This document shows positions 35,161 through 49,700 of a stretch of 64,000 nt of DNA, one piece after another; position 1 is the first letter of the stretch, and each line of letters starts with the position of its first letter. Both the position numbers and the translations under genes were made by a program. Where the stretch lies: positions 1,141,671 through 1,205,670 of the forward strand of contig CAJSYZ010000002.1 of NCBI GenBank assembly GCA_910574455.1, given 5' to 3'. This DNA is from Trichaptum fuscoviolaceum. Lineage: Eukaryota > Basidiomycota > Agaricomycetes > Hymenochaetales > Trichaptaceae. Below the pieces are notes generated by a model. The model saw only the letters and a list, made by a program, of their open reading frames with translations, was not told where the DNA came from and searched no databases.

Positions 35161-35632
35161 ATAATCGTAATACGTCCTTCATTCTATGCCTTTTGCTCTT
35201 CCCTTTTTATCATTCCGTATATGCACCCTTTATCCCATATTTTCCGACCTCGAATATCTAATTATTAGTCATTCTTTCTTCCACACTCGTAATGCGTCAA
35301 CATTCATTATCTTGCAGTCAAATTAAGAGCCATGATATGTGTGTACAGTATATAATGCCTATATGGTTGAAGAGCATACATATCTTAATATTTGACTTTA
35401 ATGTCCCGCAGTAGCGCTACTTTTAATGTCAGCGCACTGTGGACAGATTCGAGACTCCCTTTGATGAGGTTCAAACTCCGACATCGCGGAGCGTGAATCT
35501 CATTCGATTTTTACATGATTTGGCTCCAGTGTCGAGTCTTTGACACTCACCTGATGTTGCAAGTACGCTGCGACCTTATATTATGACGGCTTCATTATCA
35601 GCTTACACACTACATAGATGTCGTCATAGACG

Positions 35633-35860
35633 ATGAAAATACTGGACCTACCTGATGATGTCTTTTTCATAATCCTTCACTTTTTCATCATAGACTCGAA
35701 GGCTGAAGGGCTTATTGGATTGGAAACTGTGAGTAACATCCTTATCTTTCAGGCTCTCAGCAAGGCTGTGTATCCTACATACATACCCATACAACAGGTA
35801 TGCAAGCGCATACGACAGCAATGTCCTGACCTATATGGGTCGATGCTCTGGAGAAGCTGA
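35633..35860 (+). CDS. Short F-box-like fragment
   Basis: Starts ILDLPDDVFFIILHFF, a typical F-box opening (LPxDV...I). An intron 35729-35797 (GTGAGT...ACAACAG, 69 nt, in phase) joins LIGLET to VCKRIRQQCPDLYG, giving an F-box-like L...T...VCKR pattern, then a stop at LWRS. Only about 52 aa results, so it is probably a remnant of a larger F-box gene, or its later exons are lost. It lies 472 bp after DUF2235 copy A. Confidence 0.45.
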   Translation: MKILDLPDDVFFIILHFFIIDSKAEGLIGLETVSNILIFQALSKAVYPTYIPIQQVCKRIRQQCPDLYGSMLWRS

Positions 35861-36496
35861 CTCGTACGTTCGTACAAGAAAGGTGCAAAGAGCGGTTACC
35901 ATGCCAAGCCAATGCAGCATATCACATCAGAAGAGGAAAGTGACGGCGAAGATCAAAGCGAACCGGTTAACCCTATGGTAGATTCGAAAGCCAGCCTCAA
36001 CTAGGTAAATGTGCAACTACTGGCCACGAAGTCTGACTCTATGCTCTCTCCATCTGGAAAGCCAGGTCAAGGGGAATATTCGATTAGACGCCCTCGGGAT
36101 TGTACGAATGGCAGTATATCAAATAGCCGGACTTCAGGTTCATGTTGCGGCCATCAGGTTCATGTTGCGGTCATCAGATTCGATGATTGAAGTGAACAGT
36201 AATAGCCTGCAAGCATCCAATTTATGTCGGAAAAACATCAATAATAATGGCAAACATCTCACAAAGCGTGGACCAACACAAAGAAATAACACAAGCAATT
36301 AGAATAGCATATCATAAATAAGACAAATGCGAATTGACAAGACCTTGGCCGGAAGGGAAGGAGATGGAGATATAAAGAAAAAAAGACATTGAGAGCTGGT
36401 ACCAAAGAACAAGCCACAGACAGCAAACAAAGGCGTAAATGAGAAAAAGCAAACGATGTGATATGTGTTTGATATGCGCATGGTTGTTTCCAAATT
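35861..36496. other. Intergenic, 3' side of the zinc-finger gene
   Basis: No coding frame supported. A short direct repeat CAGGTTCATGTTGCGGCCAT / CAGGTTCATGTTGCGGTCAT sits at about 36135-36175. 36300-36496 is likely 3' UTR of the minus-strand gene. Confidence 0.4.
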
Positions 36497-39400
36497 TTAA
36501 GACAGCCCAGTGACGAACGTGAAAGTATAGCCTCCTCGACCGCCGGGATGCCCGGTGCTCGAGCCAGCGATGTTCGTCAGGTCTCCGCCCACGACAACAG
36601 CGGGACCAGGCAGGCGTCCTGACCAGCCACACGGGTGGTACGGCGCCTCGTACACCCTCGCTCCGGGCGGCGCCGTGTTCTCGTCCGCCGGCGTCCCAGC
36701 CGTCGTGAACGAGTCGCGCTCCTCCTGCTCCCCCGTCACGGGGTCGTGGTACGGCGACACGGGCGGCAACGGCGTCGGCACGCTCTTGCGCGTCGGCGTC
36801 AGGTCGAAGTTGCGCAGCGAGTCCGGCACCCAGCGCGAGGGCGACGGCGCGCGCCGCCGCCGCTTCGTCCTGGGCTGCTGGGGGGAGTCGCGCCGTCCGC
36901 CGCCGTGGTCGTGGTCGAGGGCCGCCTTCTGCTCGCCATCGGAGCCCGAGCCCGAGCCCGTATAGCCCGAATTCGAGCCTCCGGATCCCGCGCCCGTGCC
37001 CGTGCCGAGATCTGCGGTGGTGGCGACGGGGGGTATAGGCTGGGAAGCAGGAGGGCGACGTGCAGGCTGTCTGCGCCCCCTTACAGGGAAGACAGGTGCG
37101 CCAGTGTGAACACTTTTGTTAGCGTCCGGGTTTGTTGCGGAGATCGCCATGGCGCTGCTTTCGGCGTGTTGTTGTTGCTGCTGTTGTTCGGGAGCCTGTT
37201 GCGTCAGGGACCTCTGCGCCGGAGAGCTGGCTACGGTGTTCGCTAGTGCGCCTCGAGTTGCGTTGACTGGCCGGACGGCACAGCGCTTCGTATGCCTATT
37301 GAGATTCGACGCAACGCCAAAGCGGCGTCCGCAGATATTGCAGACGAATGCTACAGACGCAGCAAGGATAAGCAGCGAGAGCAAGTCGAATAACGCCGTG
37401 ATTGTAGACGGTTGTATTGGATGGGATTGAGTAGAGGTTGTTAGGAGCCCGACGTTGTTTTATTTTTGATTGAGGGTGAAGTGCCAGACACCATCGTCAA
37501 TTTATAGAGAAGGGGGGCAGGGCCATCGAGACGAAGTGAGAACATGAAATGAAAATAAAAACGCGTTAGCAAACATATTCTCTGCATCGAACAGTAGTTG
37601 GTGGATCCGTCTCCGAATTCACTCCCAAAAAGTGACCACAGACGAAAGGAAGGCACGGAGCAAGCAACCAATCCATGGTCCACGGCGCGACCGCACGCAC
37701 GCTCGCATAAACCACACAAGCACAATCGTGAAACATTCATAAAGACATTATTATGTGTGCTGCACTTGTGATCGTGGGCGCGTGCCCGAGAGTGAATGGG
37801 AATCGCCATTGCACAGGATTCAGGAAATAGGGAAGAAACATGGAGGTTGGAGGGGCGATATCGCTAGTCTAAATCGTGAATTTTGCTTACCCTTTTCGCC
37901 AGTATGCACCAGGAGATGCTGCAAGGGGCGCGCGGCCGTGTTTGTAGGTGGGTGATGTCATGATTGGGGAGGGGGGGGGGAGTGGAGAAGTCCGTCAGCG
38001 CTCAGATCTATCGCCGCACGAGAGCGTAACACGGCATGACGAAAACGGAAAGGGAGAACGAAGGAAGCAAGGAAGCAGAGTGTCCGGGCTGTAGTGGGGG
38101 GGAGGCACGGTCACGGGAGCTCGGCGAGTGTAGGCAACGCCCGAGATGAAGTGGCGGATGAAGCGAAGAACACACCGGAAGGGATGCGGAGTGAACGGGT
38201 GAAGCAGAGATAAGGAACGGGTGTGCACAATGCAATATAGATCCGTGGTCATAAAAGTAAACAGCACGCAGTCGCGACGATGGATCACGGACATTCACGG
38301 TGCAAATCGATGCCAGATGGGACAGATAGGCAAAGATAGAGTGCGATAGGCATCAAAAGGGAGAAGACGACTGCTCACCTTGCGCAGAGTGCTGGGTCGA
38401 TCAAAGCTCTTATGGCACATCCAGCATCCGTGGTTCTTCTTCCGTGGAGAGCGCCCGCCCGCTGCGCCTGCGGATCGTGAAGTCGAGTTCGACGTTGCTC
38501 CCCCTCCACTAGACGGTGTATTTGTAGACCCCGCTGGTCGTGAGCTAGGACCAGGCACGCCATACGAGTTCGACGGCGACAAAGGACCTGTACAGGACAC
38601 ACATGAAGTGACGTTAGCTTAGCTCACTCTAGCAATGGTGTATTGCAAAGTATTTAAGATTAGATAAAAAAAGCAAGGTATGTGTGAGAGAATCGAGCCC
38701 TGGAGAAACCGATAGGAGAACACCGACATTCAGGATACAGAGAGAAGATCGCGAGAGAGAAAAAAAAGAAAGTAAAGAACGAAAGAAAAAACGTGCTCAC
38801 CGGAACTCCCCGGAGCAGGGGTAAGATCGCCATGTCCTAATCCCACCGGCATCGCCATCGATACCGCCGGGTCAGTATCCTTCAAGTTCTCCAGCCCACG
38901 CAATCCGTTGTTGTTCCGAGCGCGTACAACTACTAGAGACGCATGCGTTAGGTCCGGTGGCGGTAGCAAGGCAGCAGGTTGCTGTCGATGATGGCCGTGG
39001 CCTGAGAACGGAAGGCGGTTGGGCGGGCTGGGAGAAGGCAGGGCAGGAAGCGACAGCGACAAAGCGCCCGAGGGCGGATCCGAGCGAGATGTCGATGTCG
39101 AATACGACGGCGACGACGCAGGGTCTGCACAACCACCACCACCACCACCACCACCAACACCCACACCAGGGCCAGGACCGGTGGCGTTATGAGCTGCGAA
39201 GGCCGCACTCGCGTTGCTATTAATATTGCCCAGAGCAGAGCTGCTGGTCGCACTCAGCTGGTGCGGATGGGAGTGTGTGCGCGGGAGCATTGAGGAAGCG
39301 TGCCCATGCCCATGGCTGTACGCCTGGGCCTGTCCGCTTTCAGCGCCGATACTGTTGCTTGAGGAAGACGCCGGGCTGAAATTGGCTGCAGAAAGCGTCA

Positions 39401-42035
39401 ATGTCATTGGCATTGGTGGAGGCAGAGGCAGAGCCGAGTTCGAGTGACTTCCAGGCAAAGGCGACATCGCTTCGCCCATTCCTTGTTCGTACCCCGCGCG
39501 CGTGCCTGCACCAGAAGACGACGACGGCCGCGGCGACGGCGCCCACCCTGACACACTCAGTCTGCCGCCGATCGAGCCTGCGCTCGAGCTCGGGCGCGAC
39601 ACAGATGGTAGGTGATGATGATAGGACGGCGTCGGCGGGAGCGGAGGCGAAAAATGCTGGTGCTGATGCTGCTGGTGGTGCTGCTGTAACGGCCCTGGAC
39701 CGGGACTTGGTGTCTGATACACGCTCGAGCTCGCTTGGGACCGCGCATACGCCCTCGGGTGCTGTTGGAGATGGAGGCGCGCAGGCGAATGCATCTGCAT
39801 CTGTGCATACGCGCCCGGCCGCTCGCCACTTGACACTGGCATGCTCATCGCACCGACACCCGCGTTAGAAGCGCTGTTGTAGAGTCCAAGACCAAGCGTG
39901 CGAGGCGAGTCGAGCTGCATGCGCCCCAGCTCATGTCCATGTCCATGGCCGCGCGCACCGTGAGCGTGAGTGTGCGCATCCTGAAGTGCTTGCATATACG
40001 GTGAAGATCCCGTTCCCGATCCCGGGCCACCTGCTGCTGCTGTTCCATAATTACCGCCATACCGGCTATTCCCGAGCGCTGTCACTGACACTGTCGATGA
40101 TGACCCAGGCCCTCCGCCCGACCCTGACGCAGATCCGGGGAACGGCTCGGATGCCGGTGCACCTGATCCCAACCCCGACCCCGACCCCGATGCGCCTGGG
40201 GATAACCACGACATCGACAGCGCGCCCGCCCCGGCCCCGGACGACGACGCAGGAGCGCGCGAAGCCGCCTCGTTCCCGCCCAGCCAAAGCCCCGGATGCG
40301 GCTGCGGCGTCGGCAACGTAAATCGCCCCGTGCTGCCCACCCCGAACGTCCCTCCCAATCCACCCGCCTGCCCATTCCCATTCCCAATCCCAATCCCGAT
40401 CCCATTCCCATTCCCGGCGTCGGCACCAGGGGCAGATGCAGAGGCCCGCCGCGCGCGCATATCCAGCAGAGTCGCAGTCGCAGTCAACGGAGGACTCGCG
40501 TCGTGCCCCGGGCAGCTGCTGTTCTCCTTATTTGTACTAGCAGCCGAGGAAGCGCAGTGCGCGTTGGCGTCCGTGCTCGTATTGGGGGACGCCCGGCTCC
40601 GCTCTGCCCGGCCACGATCGTCCTCGGGATTCGCGCCAAAGCCAAAGCCTAAACCCCGAGCCAGACCGAGACCCGAACCCGAGGCCACATCCGGAAGCAA
40701 ATTCGCCTCCGTCGCTGCCACCGTCGCCACCGTGGCGGGCGGCGCACTGGCGTATCCAGCGTTAGCATCCGCGGCCGCCGGCTCGCCCGTGATCGAGGCC
40801 AAAGCGACAGAGGACGACGACGAAGGGTCGGGCGGACTGCGGCTGAGGACATACGTCGACGTCGACGCCGGGCTGGCGTTGGCGCTGCCACTTCCGATCC
40901 CGAATCCACTCGTCCGAACATGGTCGTGGTCATGGGTCGATCTACTGGTTGCAGGAGGTAGTGGCGGCGATAGAGAAGCCATGAGTGGCGCGGAGTCAGA
41001 GCCTGTGTATCCCTGCTGTCCAACCCTCTGAGTCTGATCATCTTCATCACTGCCGTTCTGTGCGTACCCATGTGCATGCGCGTGTGCGGGAGAGTGGGTG
41101 TGAGTGTAAGTACGTGTGTGGGCGTGAGCGTGAGTATGTGCACCAAGAGCATACGGCGCAGGTGATGGTGGCGGCAGATGAATACTCATATGACTGACAC
41201 CTGCTGCTGCGCTGGCATTTGCATTCGCACTCGCATTCAAGTTCACAGAATCCGGATCAGACAGAGACACAGACCCCGACGAAGACGCAGAGATAAACGC
41301 GGAACCGTCCAGCGCCGGAGGCGCGGAGGCCGATGTGGGGAAGAGCGGGACGGCGGGGAGGGGCAGTTGCGCGCTCGTCATGTACGGATAGGATAGCGAT
41401 ACGGACCTGTTGTGTCCGTGTCCGACATTGTGTGAGTGTGAGTGCGCGCTGGAATGAGTGTGGGTGTGGGTATATGCGCCTGGTGACGATGATGTCGTCG
41501 CCTGCGGGCGGGCATACTGTATCTGTAATAATCCAAAGCATATAGTCAATATTCCCTCTCAGTAAGCTATTCCGGAACGAAGGTACGGGGAGAGTAAAGA
41601 ATGAACGCCGAATCGAGTTCAGAAATAATCAGGCGTAACACATCAAAGAGGGGTGAAGATGAAAACATAACTGACGTCGAGCTCGACCTCTCCCGTAGAA
41701 CCAACGATAGACCCAACGCGTGTATGTGCACTCGCGGTTCTCCACATCCCAAGTCCTGTCCCAGGTCCAGGTCCGGCATCAGCATCAGTCCACCCTCTCC
41801 TTGACGCATACCCCGAACCCTCGCCGCTCTGCGCGCCCACCGCATAACTCGAATCCACGCCGGTGTCCCCCGTCCCCGTCCCCGTCCCCATACCTGTCGT
41901 CCCTGTATTTACGGTCCCTGGCCCTCCTGGACTGGTGCTTGTGTTTGTACCTACATACCCCAATTCAAGTGTCGCCGAGCCCAAGCCCAAGCTCGACATA
42001 TCTGCTGTCGTCGTCATAGTAGTCGTGGTCGACAT
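36497..42035 (-). CDS. Two-finger C2H2 zinc-finger protein, about 1,390 aa
   Basis: Exons 42035-41676, 41522-38801, 38587-38379, 37918-37891 and 37350-36497. All phases agree (0, 1, 0, 1) and the sum is divisible by three. The first thousand residues are low-complexity Ser/Gly/Ala/Pro with His-Thr runs (YTHTHTHSSAHSHSH). Finger 1 starts CWMCHKSFDRPSTLRK (about 1082-1097), is completed by the 28-nt exon encoding HLLVHTGEK, and finger 2 is CNICGRRFGVASNLNRH. The tail is Pro/Arg-rich. The protein is a likely DNA-binding transcription factor in the nucleus; targets are unknown. Introns 3 and 4 are 460 and 540 nt, long for this genome, and would leave finger 1 incomplete if the micro-exon were skipped. 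Codon use is GC-rich compared with neighbours. Confidence 0.85.
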
Positions 42036-45000
42036 GCTCACGCAACGAAAGGAAAGGAAATAAAAAAATAAAAAAATAACACCCGTTTCTGCCCTTCTGC
42101 CCTTCTGCCCTTGATTGATCGATGTTTTTCGCTCTTTCGCTCTTTCGCTCTTTCGCTAACGCTATCTGTTATCGATCCCCCCGAGCGTGAGCGTCAGCGC
42201 GAGTTGGGTGATTGTAATCGCGATCACAACCTAAATTATACGTCCAGTCTAGGTCTCCCTTGACAGACAGGATGGGGACGCGGGCGCGGGGGATGACTCG
42301 GAGCTAATTGGCGAAACTCGGAGCAAGCGAGAGAAAGTCCCAAGGGATCGTCGGTTTCTCCTCGACTAGGTGTTTGATTTTTTGACGTTTCCGCAGTACG
42401 GAATATATTTTGTCAGCGCCGCTGGAAGGTAAGGTCCCCGCGTCCTAGGTCTAAGTTGTAGATGCGGAGATGCAGAGATGACACGATGCTTCGCGGATGG
42501 TGCTGGTGGTGATGAGTATATCGACGGTCGGTGAACAGCCCTGAGTTCCTGGCGATATTATTGAGCTTAGTGTGGGTATGCCAGTGTTGTATGTGAGTAT
42601 GTATGTCTGGGCGTACCTCCGTAGATATGGATATTCGGCGGCCAGGCACAGGGTGCTGATGTCCAAGACCCAAGATGTCAGGTCTTATGGCTTATGACCT
42701 AGAGTCAAATAGAGCGTAAGCTCGCGCAGTGTCCTATTCCCTTCAAGTGCTTGAAACGCTCAAACCTTTTGGATCTGAAACACTCTGCCAGTACAAGTTG
42801 TTAGTCTCGTCTCGTGTTCTCGTCGCCTTTGTCCCTTTCGTAGATCCAGAGGTCGAGCGTCCCGATCCGAGAGTGTATGTATGCGGTCCCCAGGCTTCAA
42901 GGTGATGCTGAGAGGGAGCGATTCGATGTTGAGAATGTGTAAAGAAGGGAGGGAGGGAGAAATGGAATCAAAAACAGAAATACAAAACAGAAAACGAAAG
43001 GCACAAGGCGAGTTAGTTGGTTATCAGTGCTTCAATGGTCAAGTCCGCGTGCTGTTGCACACCGGAAATACAAAGTCGATGAGCACGTCCCACTAGAGCC
43101 TGTATCCGTAGCCTGTACTCGTATGTGGGCCCACGTTCCTGCCAGCGCAAGGGGTGAGTCAGTATGTTCTCCTCTTCGAATCGAAGAGAACAACAGAAAC
43201 AAAAAACGATGAGATCAATCAAGCCTAAGTCTGGGCCGGGCCCCGTATCCGTATCGAAGGGAAGTATACAATAGAACAAGGCGTTCATATCACAGACTTA
43301 TCACGTACCGAGCACCTCTCGCGCAAAACGGTCGTCCCCCTCGAATGTGCTTCGGTCGGCGCACCACGGTGTACACGCACGGTTCGCAGGTGAGCGGGCT
43401 GAGATGGAGACTTCTCCACGCCCCTCCGCACTAACTTTCGTTCTGCCAGGCGTCCGGTCTGCGGTCTGCGGTCTGCGGTCAGCGGTTTGCACTGCTGTCC
43501 ACTGTCCACTGTCCTCCGTTCGTCGTTCGCTTTCCTCTGGTCTCTAGTTTCTGACCTCCAATCTGTCTCGAGCCTCGCTCCCTGCGTCCTTCCTGCTTCT
43601 ATCGCCCCTTTGTGTTTGAATCGTCCCTCGGCGATGCTGGCCGGCTGGGAACGCACGCACGCACGCCCCGGGTGGGGTGCGTCTCCGATGCGGGATGCGG
43701 GATGCGACGCGGACGCGTGGCAGGGCTTCGGACACGCGACTGCAGCAGCGAGACGGCACCGGGCTGCAAGAATAGCCTAGCTGTGGGTGGGTTTGATATG
43801 ATATGATATGAATGAGCTGAATGAGCTGACTGGTGGAATGGATGAATGGATGACTAGCTCGATTGACTGAATGAATTGAATGAATGAGTTGAATGAAGCC
43901 CCGAGGCGATGGCGTTCTGCGTGGGCTGAGATGGGATGGATGGGGTGGGCGAACACGGAGGACGAAGCACTCGGGCGGGCACGCACCTCAGCAGCTGTAG
44001 GGACCTGCACACCGAAGCTGGAAACCCGCGAAGTCGAAGGAGAAGTCGGGAACGAAATAAAAGAGACGGCGTCGAGTCGAGTGCTCCCGGCAATGGCACG
44101 CGTCAGGAGCGCGCGGACCGCTGGGCGAGGTTAAGGGGGTGTGCGGCGGTGGGCTGAAATGAACTGAACTGAGGACTCTGAACGTTAACTATAGCAGGCG
44201 AAGGTAGGGTGGCTCTTACCCACCCACGCACTAAGCAGGACTGCACGCACGTCGCAGGTGAACGCGACGGCACGGCGAGGCGAGGCAATCAGCGCGCCTC
44301 AGGTCCGGGTCGCGGTGGATACAGTTCAGTGCTTACTTGCTTACTGGCACGCGTGCACTGCGGGCTGCTTGACGCTCGATTTCGATGTGGGGAGGATACT
44401 TCAATCAACGTAAAGAATAGAAGCTAGCTAGCTCAGTTGACGCCGGCTTAGTTTCGTATCGCTGGTGACGGGCGACGGGCGACGTCCTGAGGACACGAAC
44501 TCGAATTCGAACTCGGAGAGGCAAGGGAGATACTTGCAAAAAGCCCCCGATTCCGCATTGTCCTGCATAGTTATAGATAAATGCAGAGAAAGAATATCAA
44601 GAACAACAAGCCTGACTCCGAGCCCTGCGTGTGGGGATCAAAATGCCTAATAGCCGGAGACGTGAACTTTTCCCTCGGTGCAAAGGAAGAGGAGAGGAAA
44701 AGGAGGGGATGACGGAAGTGAAACAATACAAACTCTCCGGAGGCGTGGGTCCCTGCTTGCCCTCCGTGGATGGACGCGTCACCTGCCATAACCGCCGCGC
44801 CCCCGACGACCATCGTTGTTTATTATATCATACCGTGATCCATACATACTAATCTCGATATCTGGCATCTCGGGCACGGCGAGTCAGTTCTGCATTCTGA
44901 ATACTCCCCACAGAGTTCGCCGTCCACCGTTACAATATGATCATATCAAGTCCTTACGACACAGCGCCCCCCTTTTCTCCCGGCCTCAATTCATCCATCC

Positions 45001-46688
45001 ATTCGTGGACATGCTCCTGCTCCTATCACCCTGTGTCGCGTGTCGCGTGTGTCGGTGGCTGGCACACCGGAGCGTAGATCATGCCCATCATCAGAAGGAG
45101 ATCCCGCAATGCGAATGGGAAAAAAGGGGGACTTTGTACTATGCTATGAAATATATTGCATCACTGGCACTCGACCTGGAAGGGGTGAGTAAATGTTCCA
45201 TGTTCTTCTGGAGCGCTTCGCGGGAGGCCATCCCCACAGGAGCACATTGTCGCATTGACGCAATCATATCTCACCTCCTGTGGCTGGCTTCCTACACACT
45301 ATGTACTAGTAGAGCGTGCTATAGCTTGACATCGAGCGCCGCTTTCCAGAGGTGCGGGTATCCAAACGATTCAATAGACCAAATCGACCAAATCGGTCAT
45401 CAACCGCCCCATTCCTCAGGCTGCTCAAGCTCACGCTGACGCTCTCCCATATCAGTGAAATAATGTCAACGGTACTCAAAAATAAAACCCACCTGCGCCC
45501 TCTCGCATCTTCTCCTCCGTCTCCCGGACACCCCATCTTCCATCTCCGACTCCGACCTCCGCCTACGAGCCAGCACTCACATCAACCCCACCGCAATAAG
45601 AACATCTCTGCCAGTGCACAGAGCGAGAGAGAGGAAAGAGAGAGAGCCGGGTACGGCATGCGACTTGCCCCACGGACACGGATACGGAAGGAAGAAGAAC
45701 GTTCATGGTTCATGGCGACTCCCTTCATTACAACATTACATTATCGCCAAACCGAAACCATGCGTCGTGAACTCTATCCAGTCCCAGCCCCCCACTTGGC
45801 AGTCCCCCCCCCCGCGCCGCTTCTGCCCTATCCTGCTCTGCTCTGACCTATTCCCTTGTGGCACTGGCATCCATTCCCTTCCTTTGTGGCACACATCCCC
45901 TCCCCGCAGTTCGGCCACCTGCCCATCTGCGATCATGATCTCTGCAAGCGCCCTTTCTCGCGCTCTCTTTTATCTTCCAGTCTTACACACTACGCTTCCT
46001 TCAAAATGTCCCAGAGCACAATCACGGGTACAGTACATATGTACACAGTGGCACAGCACACAAAATAACTACTAGAATCATCTGTCTCCCTTTCGCGAAC
46101 AGTCTTCCGATATCTACATATGATCTAACAGCACCAGCCGCACCCGGGCCAGCGACAGCTTCTCGCTCTCATTCCCATCCCCATTCCCATTCCTGATTCA
46201 CTCTGACTCTGACAGATGCAGAAGAAAAAGAAGGAAAATAAGTTCAGAAGACATGTCCATTACCATGATCTGTATCTGCCGTCTTCCCGCGGACACGAAG
46301 GAAGAACGGCCGGGACGACGAGAGCCAGACTCGGACGTGGTTGCCTATTCGAGGGTTCATTGCAGCGCGTCTTCGTACTCGTATTGTGACTCTTACTATC
46401 GCCGACCGGCCCCGAGGCGCTTACTGGCAAGAAGCCCCGCCACCGTGTTCTATTTCACTCTATTCAATGTTATATGTATTTTGAAAAGACGTCGAGGAAG
46501 ATTTTTACTATCTGGTCTGATCTATTGGCCTGCTGAGTCGATGGTTTGATGGGTCTGATGCTAGCTCTCAGGGTTCCCTTGTATCTGGATCTCGACTCCA
46601 AGTTGAAAGCTAGCACCACCTTGACTGGGAGAAATGCGTTGGCTGCCTCTTCTGCAAATCGGAACACTGGTCTTCAGCAATACTGTCC

Positions 46689-46713
46689 TGAGCTGAGCTG
46701 AGCTGAGCTGAGC
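46689..46713. repeat. (TGAGC)n microsatellite
   Basis: TGAGC repeated about five times before GGGGATA. Simple pentanucleotide array. Confidence 0.8.
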
Positions 46714-49700
46714 GGGGATACACCTCGTCCATCGTGTGGGGTATAGGTATTTTTAGCTAGTCGGCGGGCGAAGAGCGAAGAGCGAATGAGCGAATCTCAA
46801 ACTCCAGCCTCCATTGCGGGAGCCTAATCCAGAGACTAGAGACTAGAGACAAGGGCGAGCGTTCACTCACTGGATGGGCTGCGTCGCCCGGGCCTATCAT
46901 AGCGCACTCGAGGACTCTCCTTGTTCTATATGACTCGGATCTCAGCGCGGTCCCCCGGCGACAGACTCGCCCTCGCCCTCGCCCGTGCACACCGTGGTTT
47001 CAATGCGGATGAGGGGCACGCTGGGATGTCCAGTAGTTGTATACGATTACGATGGCACAAACTCAGGTCGCAGAACACGGCCCGGGTACATATGCCCCCA
47101 CACAGTGCCTTCTCGCGAGCACACCCGGCACCAGAGCCAGTCGCGGTCGCGGTCGCAGCTTCACATACAGGCCCTCTCTCTTTTCGCCGCCCCGGTCCTG
47201 CTCCCCTACACCACACCGGGCTTCAGTGACCGCCCGATATACAGTAGTACATGCTACATTCCCGTCGCCTTCCGAGTCCGTCTCAGCGACGGACTCCACT
47301 TCTCCACCCTGGTCTGTCTCTCCCGGGCCGCCCGCCTTCGACCGTGACGTCCACATCGAACAAAGTCAGCCAGGGATCCCATTGACCGCGTCGTCTCGCC
47401 GAGTTCAGCACTGGTCCCGGGGGCCGGGGGCCGGGGCTCCCCAGTCATACTACTGTCACTGTATAATAATACCAACCACACTCACAGTGACCACCCCGGG
47501 TGAAACCCCGCGTCCCAACATCTGCGTCTCACGGACTCGCGGTGTCACCTCTGCACAACGGCGACGGTGATGTTACCAATGGTGAGAGAGAAAGTGCATG
47601 CACATATGTACAGTATGATCTGTATCTGAGTTTATTCGAGTCGGGCCCACCATCACCATTACTAGCATCAGACCCAGGCCACAGGTGCAGGTGCATCAGG
47701 CTCAGGGGCCCGAGATCGTCGTCCTCGGCATCATGATCCAGAATTCAAATAGCATCAGCATCGGGCTTCTGACAATCAGAAGTCAGAAGACAACATCTGC
47801 GAATATTTATAATGTAAGAAATACACATAGAAATGATGTGTGGGAAGAAGATCGTGATACTTACAGTACAGTGTGTGTTGTATACGTGTATATATGTTGT
47901 CCGTTGAGTTGACCTCGATGCCACTATCGAAGACTTGGGACCAAGATGCTCTTTCGGTTAGATCAGCGAACGCCGCAGACTCGGAGTGCCAGCGATTTCA
48001 GAAGGTAGTAAACACTCTTTCCTTATATCGCATGACCTATCTGATATTCCTCAGACTATGTATGTTACTAAATGATCATTGGACGAAGAACGATGCCAAT
48101 AATGTACGACATCCTGATCTTACGAGGAACGTAGGGAGGGTAGGGAGGAAACACAGAAGAAAGACCCAGTCGATCTATCAACAAGCTGAATTGAGTCAAT
48201 CCACTGCCGCCAGCGTCACGGTATTAACCAAATCTATGTAAGATGACTGACACACTTCGAACGAACGAAAGGATGCCACAAGTTTTCCGGGCAACAGATG
48301 CTGAAGAAGCCGCGGGATACCGCCGTGACCGTCTGCCGAGAACAGGAACTACTGAAACGCTACCGTGGAAGAAGAAGGGTTGGCACATGCCACGCCCCTC
48401 TTCTGCACCTTCTGAACGACCCCAGGCTGAGTATAGGCTGGGAAACTGATGGCTAAATCCCGCTTTACTTCGTAAGGGGAAAGAACCTCCTTCCTCCTCC
48501 TCCCCTTTCACCCCTTTCAAGTTCGTCCCTGTATCCCTGTGTCATCTACCAGGGGGAGAGCTTATTAGACCTCGTACGCACAGTATGTACAGCATTCCAT
48601 GTACATAAGCACCTCCAGTCGCTTCAAGTTGCATCTGTAACGAAATCGTCAGGGGGCCAAGGGGAGCAGAAACAGAATTAAAGTTATCTCGACTCAACTT
48701 TGTCTCACCGAGTGCCGGACTCGTGTGCAGACCGGTGCAGAGGAAGTCTAAAACCCAAAATGGCTCCTTACGTTCACATGTGGTCTCTTCACCCCGGGAC
48801 CCAGCGGGGCCCCTACCTAACCCCCTTCGCTATGCCCGCAGTGCCCGACCCATGCTACGGCCACGAACCAAATGTAATACTATACACAGGTCCAGTTCAA
48901 GGAGCTCGGTTGGAATATGATATGTTAAGAAGTTTTCGAGTGCATCAATCAATGTCTCTGATTCCGGCGTCAAAGACCTCGCCCGTGCCCGTGCGATGTA
49001 CTAATAATTTAGAAGGCCTGTGTGTATTTCAAGCCTATTTACGGTCCACTGGCCACTCGTCCGCAATCGCAATCGCACTGACTTTGATGGCGCGTCAGAT
49101 CGACGGTGGGCACCTGTCAGTGTTTCAGTGCGCGCCACATGCCACTGGCATCAGTTTGTCATTGGCAGTGCAGGAGACATTGGCATTCAGGCTGAGGCGG
49201 AAGGGCTGTCCGCGGGGCAAGACGTAAGCACCCAGTTAGAGTGTGGTCAGCTTCTCCCTTCCGCACCACGCGCAACCGGCCTAGTGTAGTAACAATTTGA
49301 AACACTCTGTCCCCCTTCCCCCCTCAACAGGTCCTCTCTACTGCCTGCTTGGCCCGAGAAGAAGGAAGTTGCTAGTTCAAAGTCGTATCAGAATCTCACC
49401 TTCTTTCTTTCTCCAACTTCTTTGATATGAGGTAGTGGTAGAGCTGAGATAACCATTTTGTGTCTTCCGCATTAGCCTAGACAAGCATCCAGAGCTCAAA
49501 ATGAGGGTAGAGACGGACTCAGTGGCCATCATTTCGTATGCCGACACGGGTTTGAGCTTGACGTACGTAGATCATACCGCGCGATTGACGTACAAGGAGC
49601 CTCGGATATCCTAGAAAGGTCAGAATGAAGACCAAAGTTCTGTATTTCTTCTTCAACTGCGCCAGGAAAACCGAAAGAAGCATGGCGAAAAGATCTGCGA

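Noticed and set aside
38957..41545. Many long GC-rich plus-strand frames
   Set aside because: They are shadows of the large low-complexity exon of the minus-strand zinc-finger gene.
47914..48240. Possible small spliced gene (MPLSKTWDQD...)
   Set aside because: One plausible exon and donor but the continuation stops quickly and no domain is seen; kept only as a remark.
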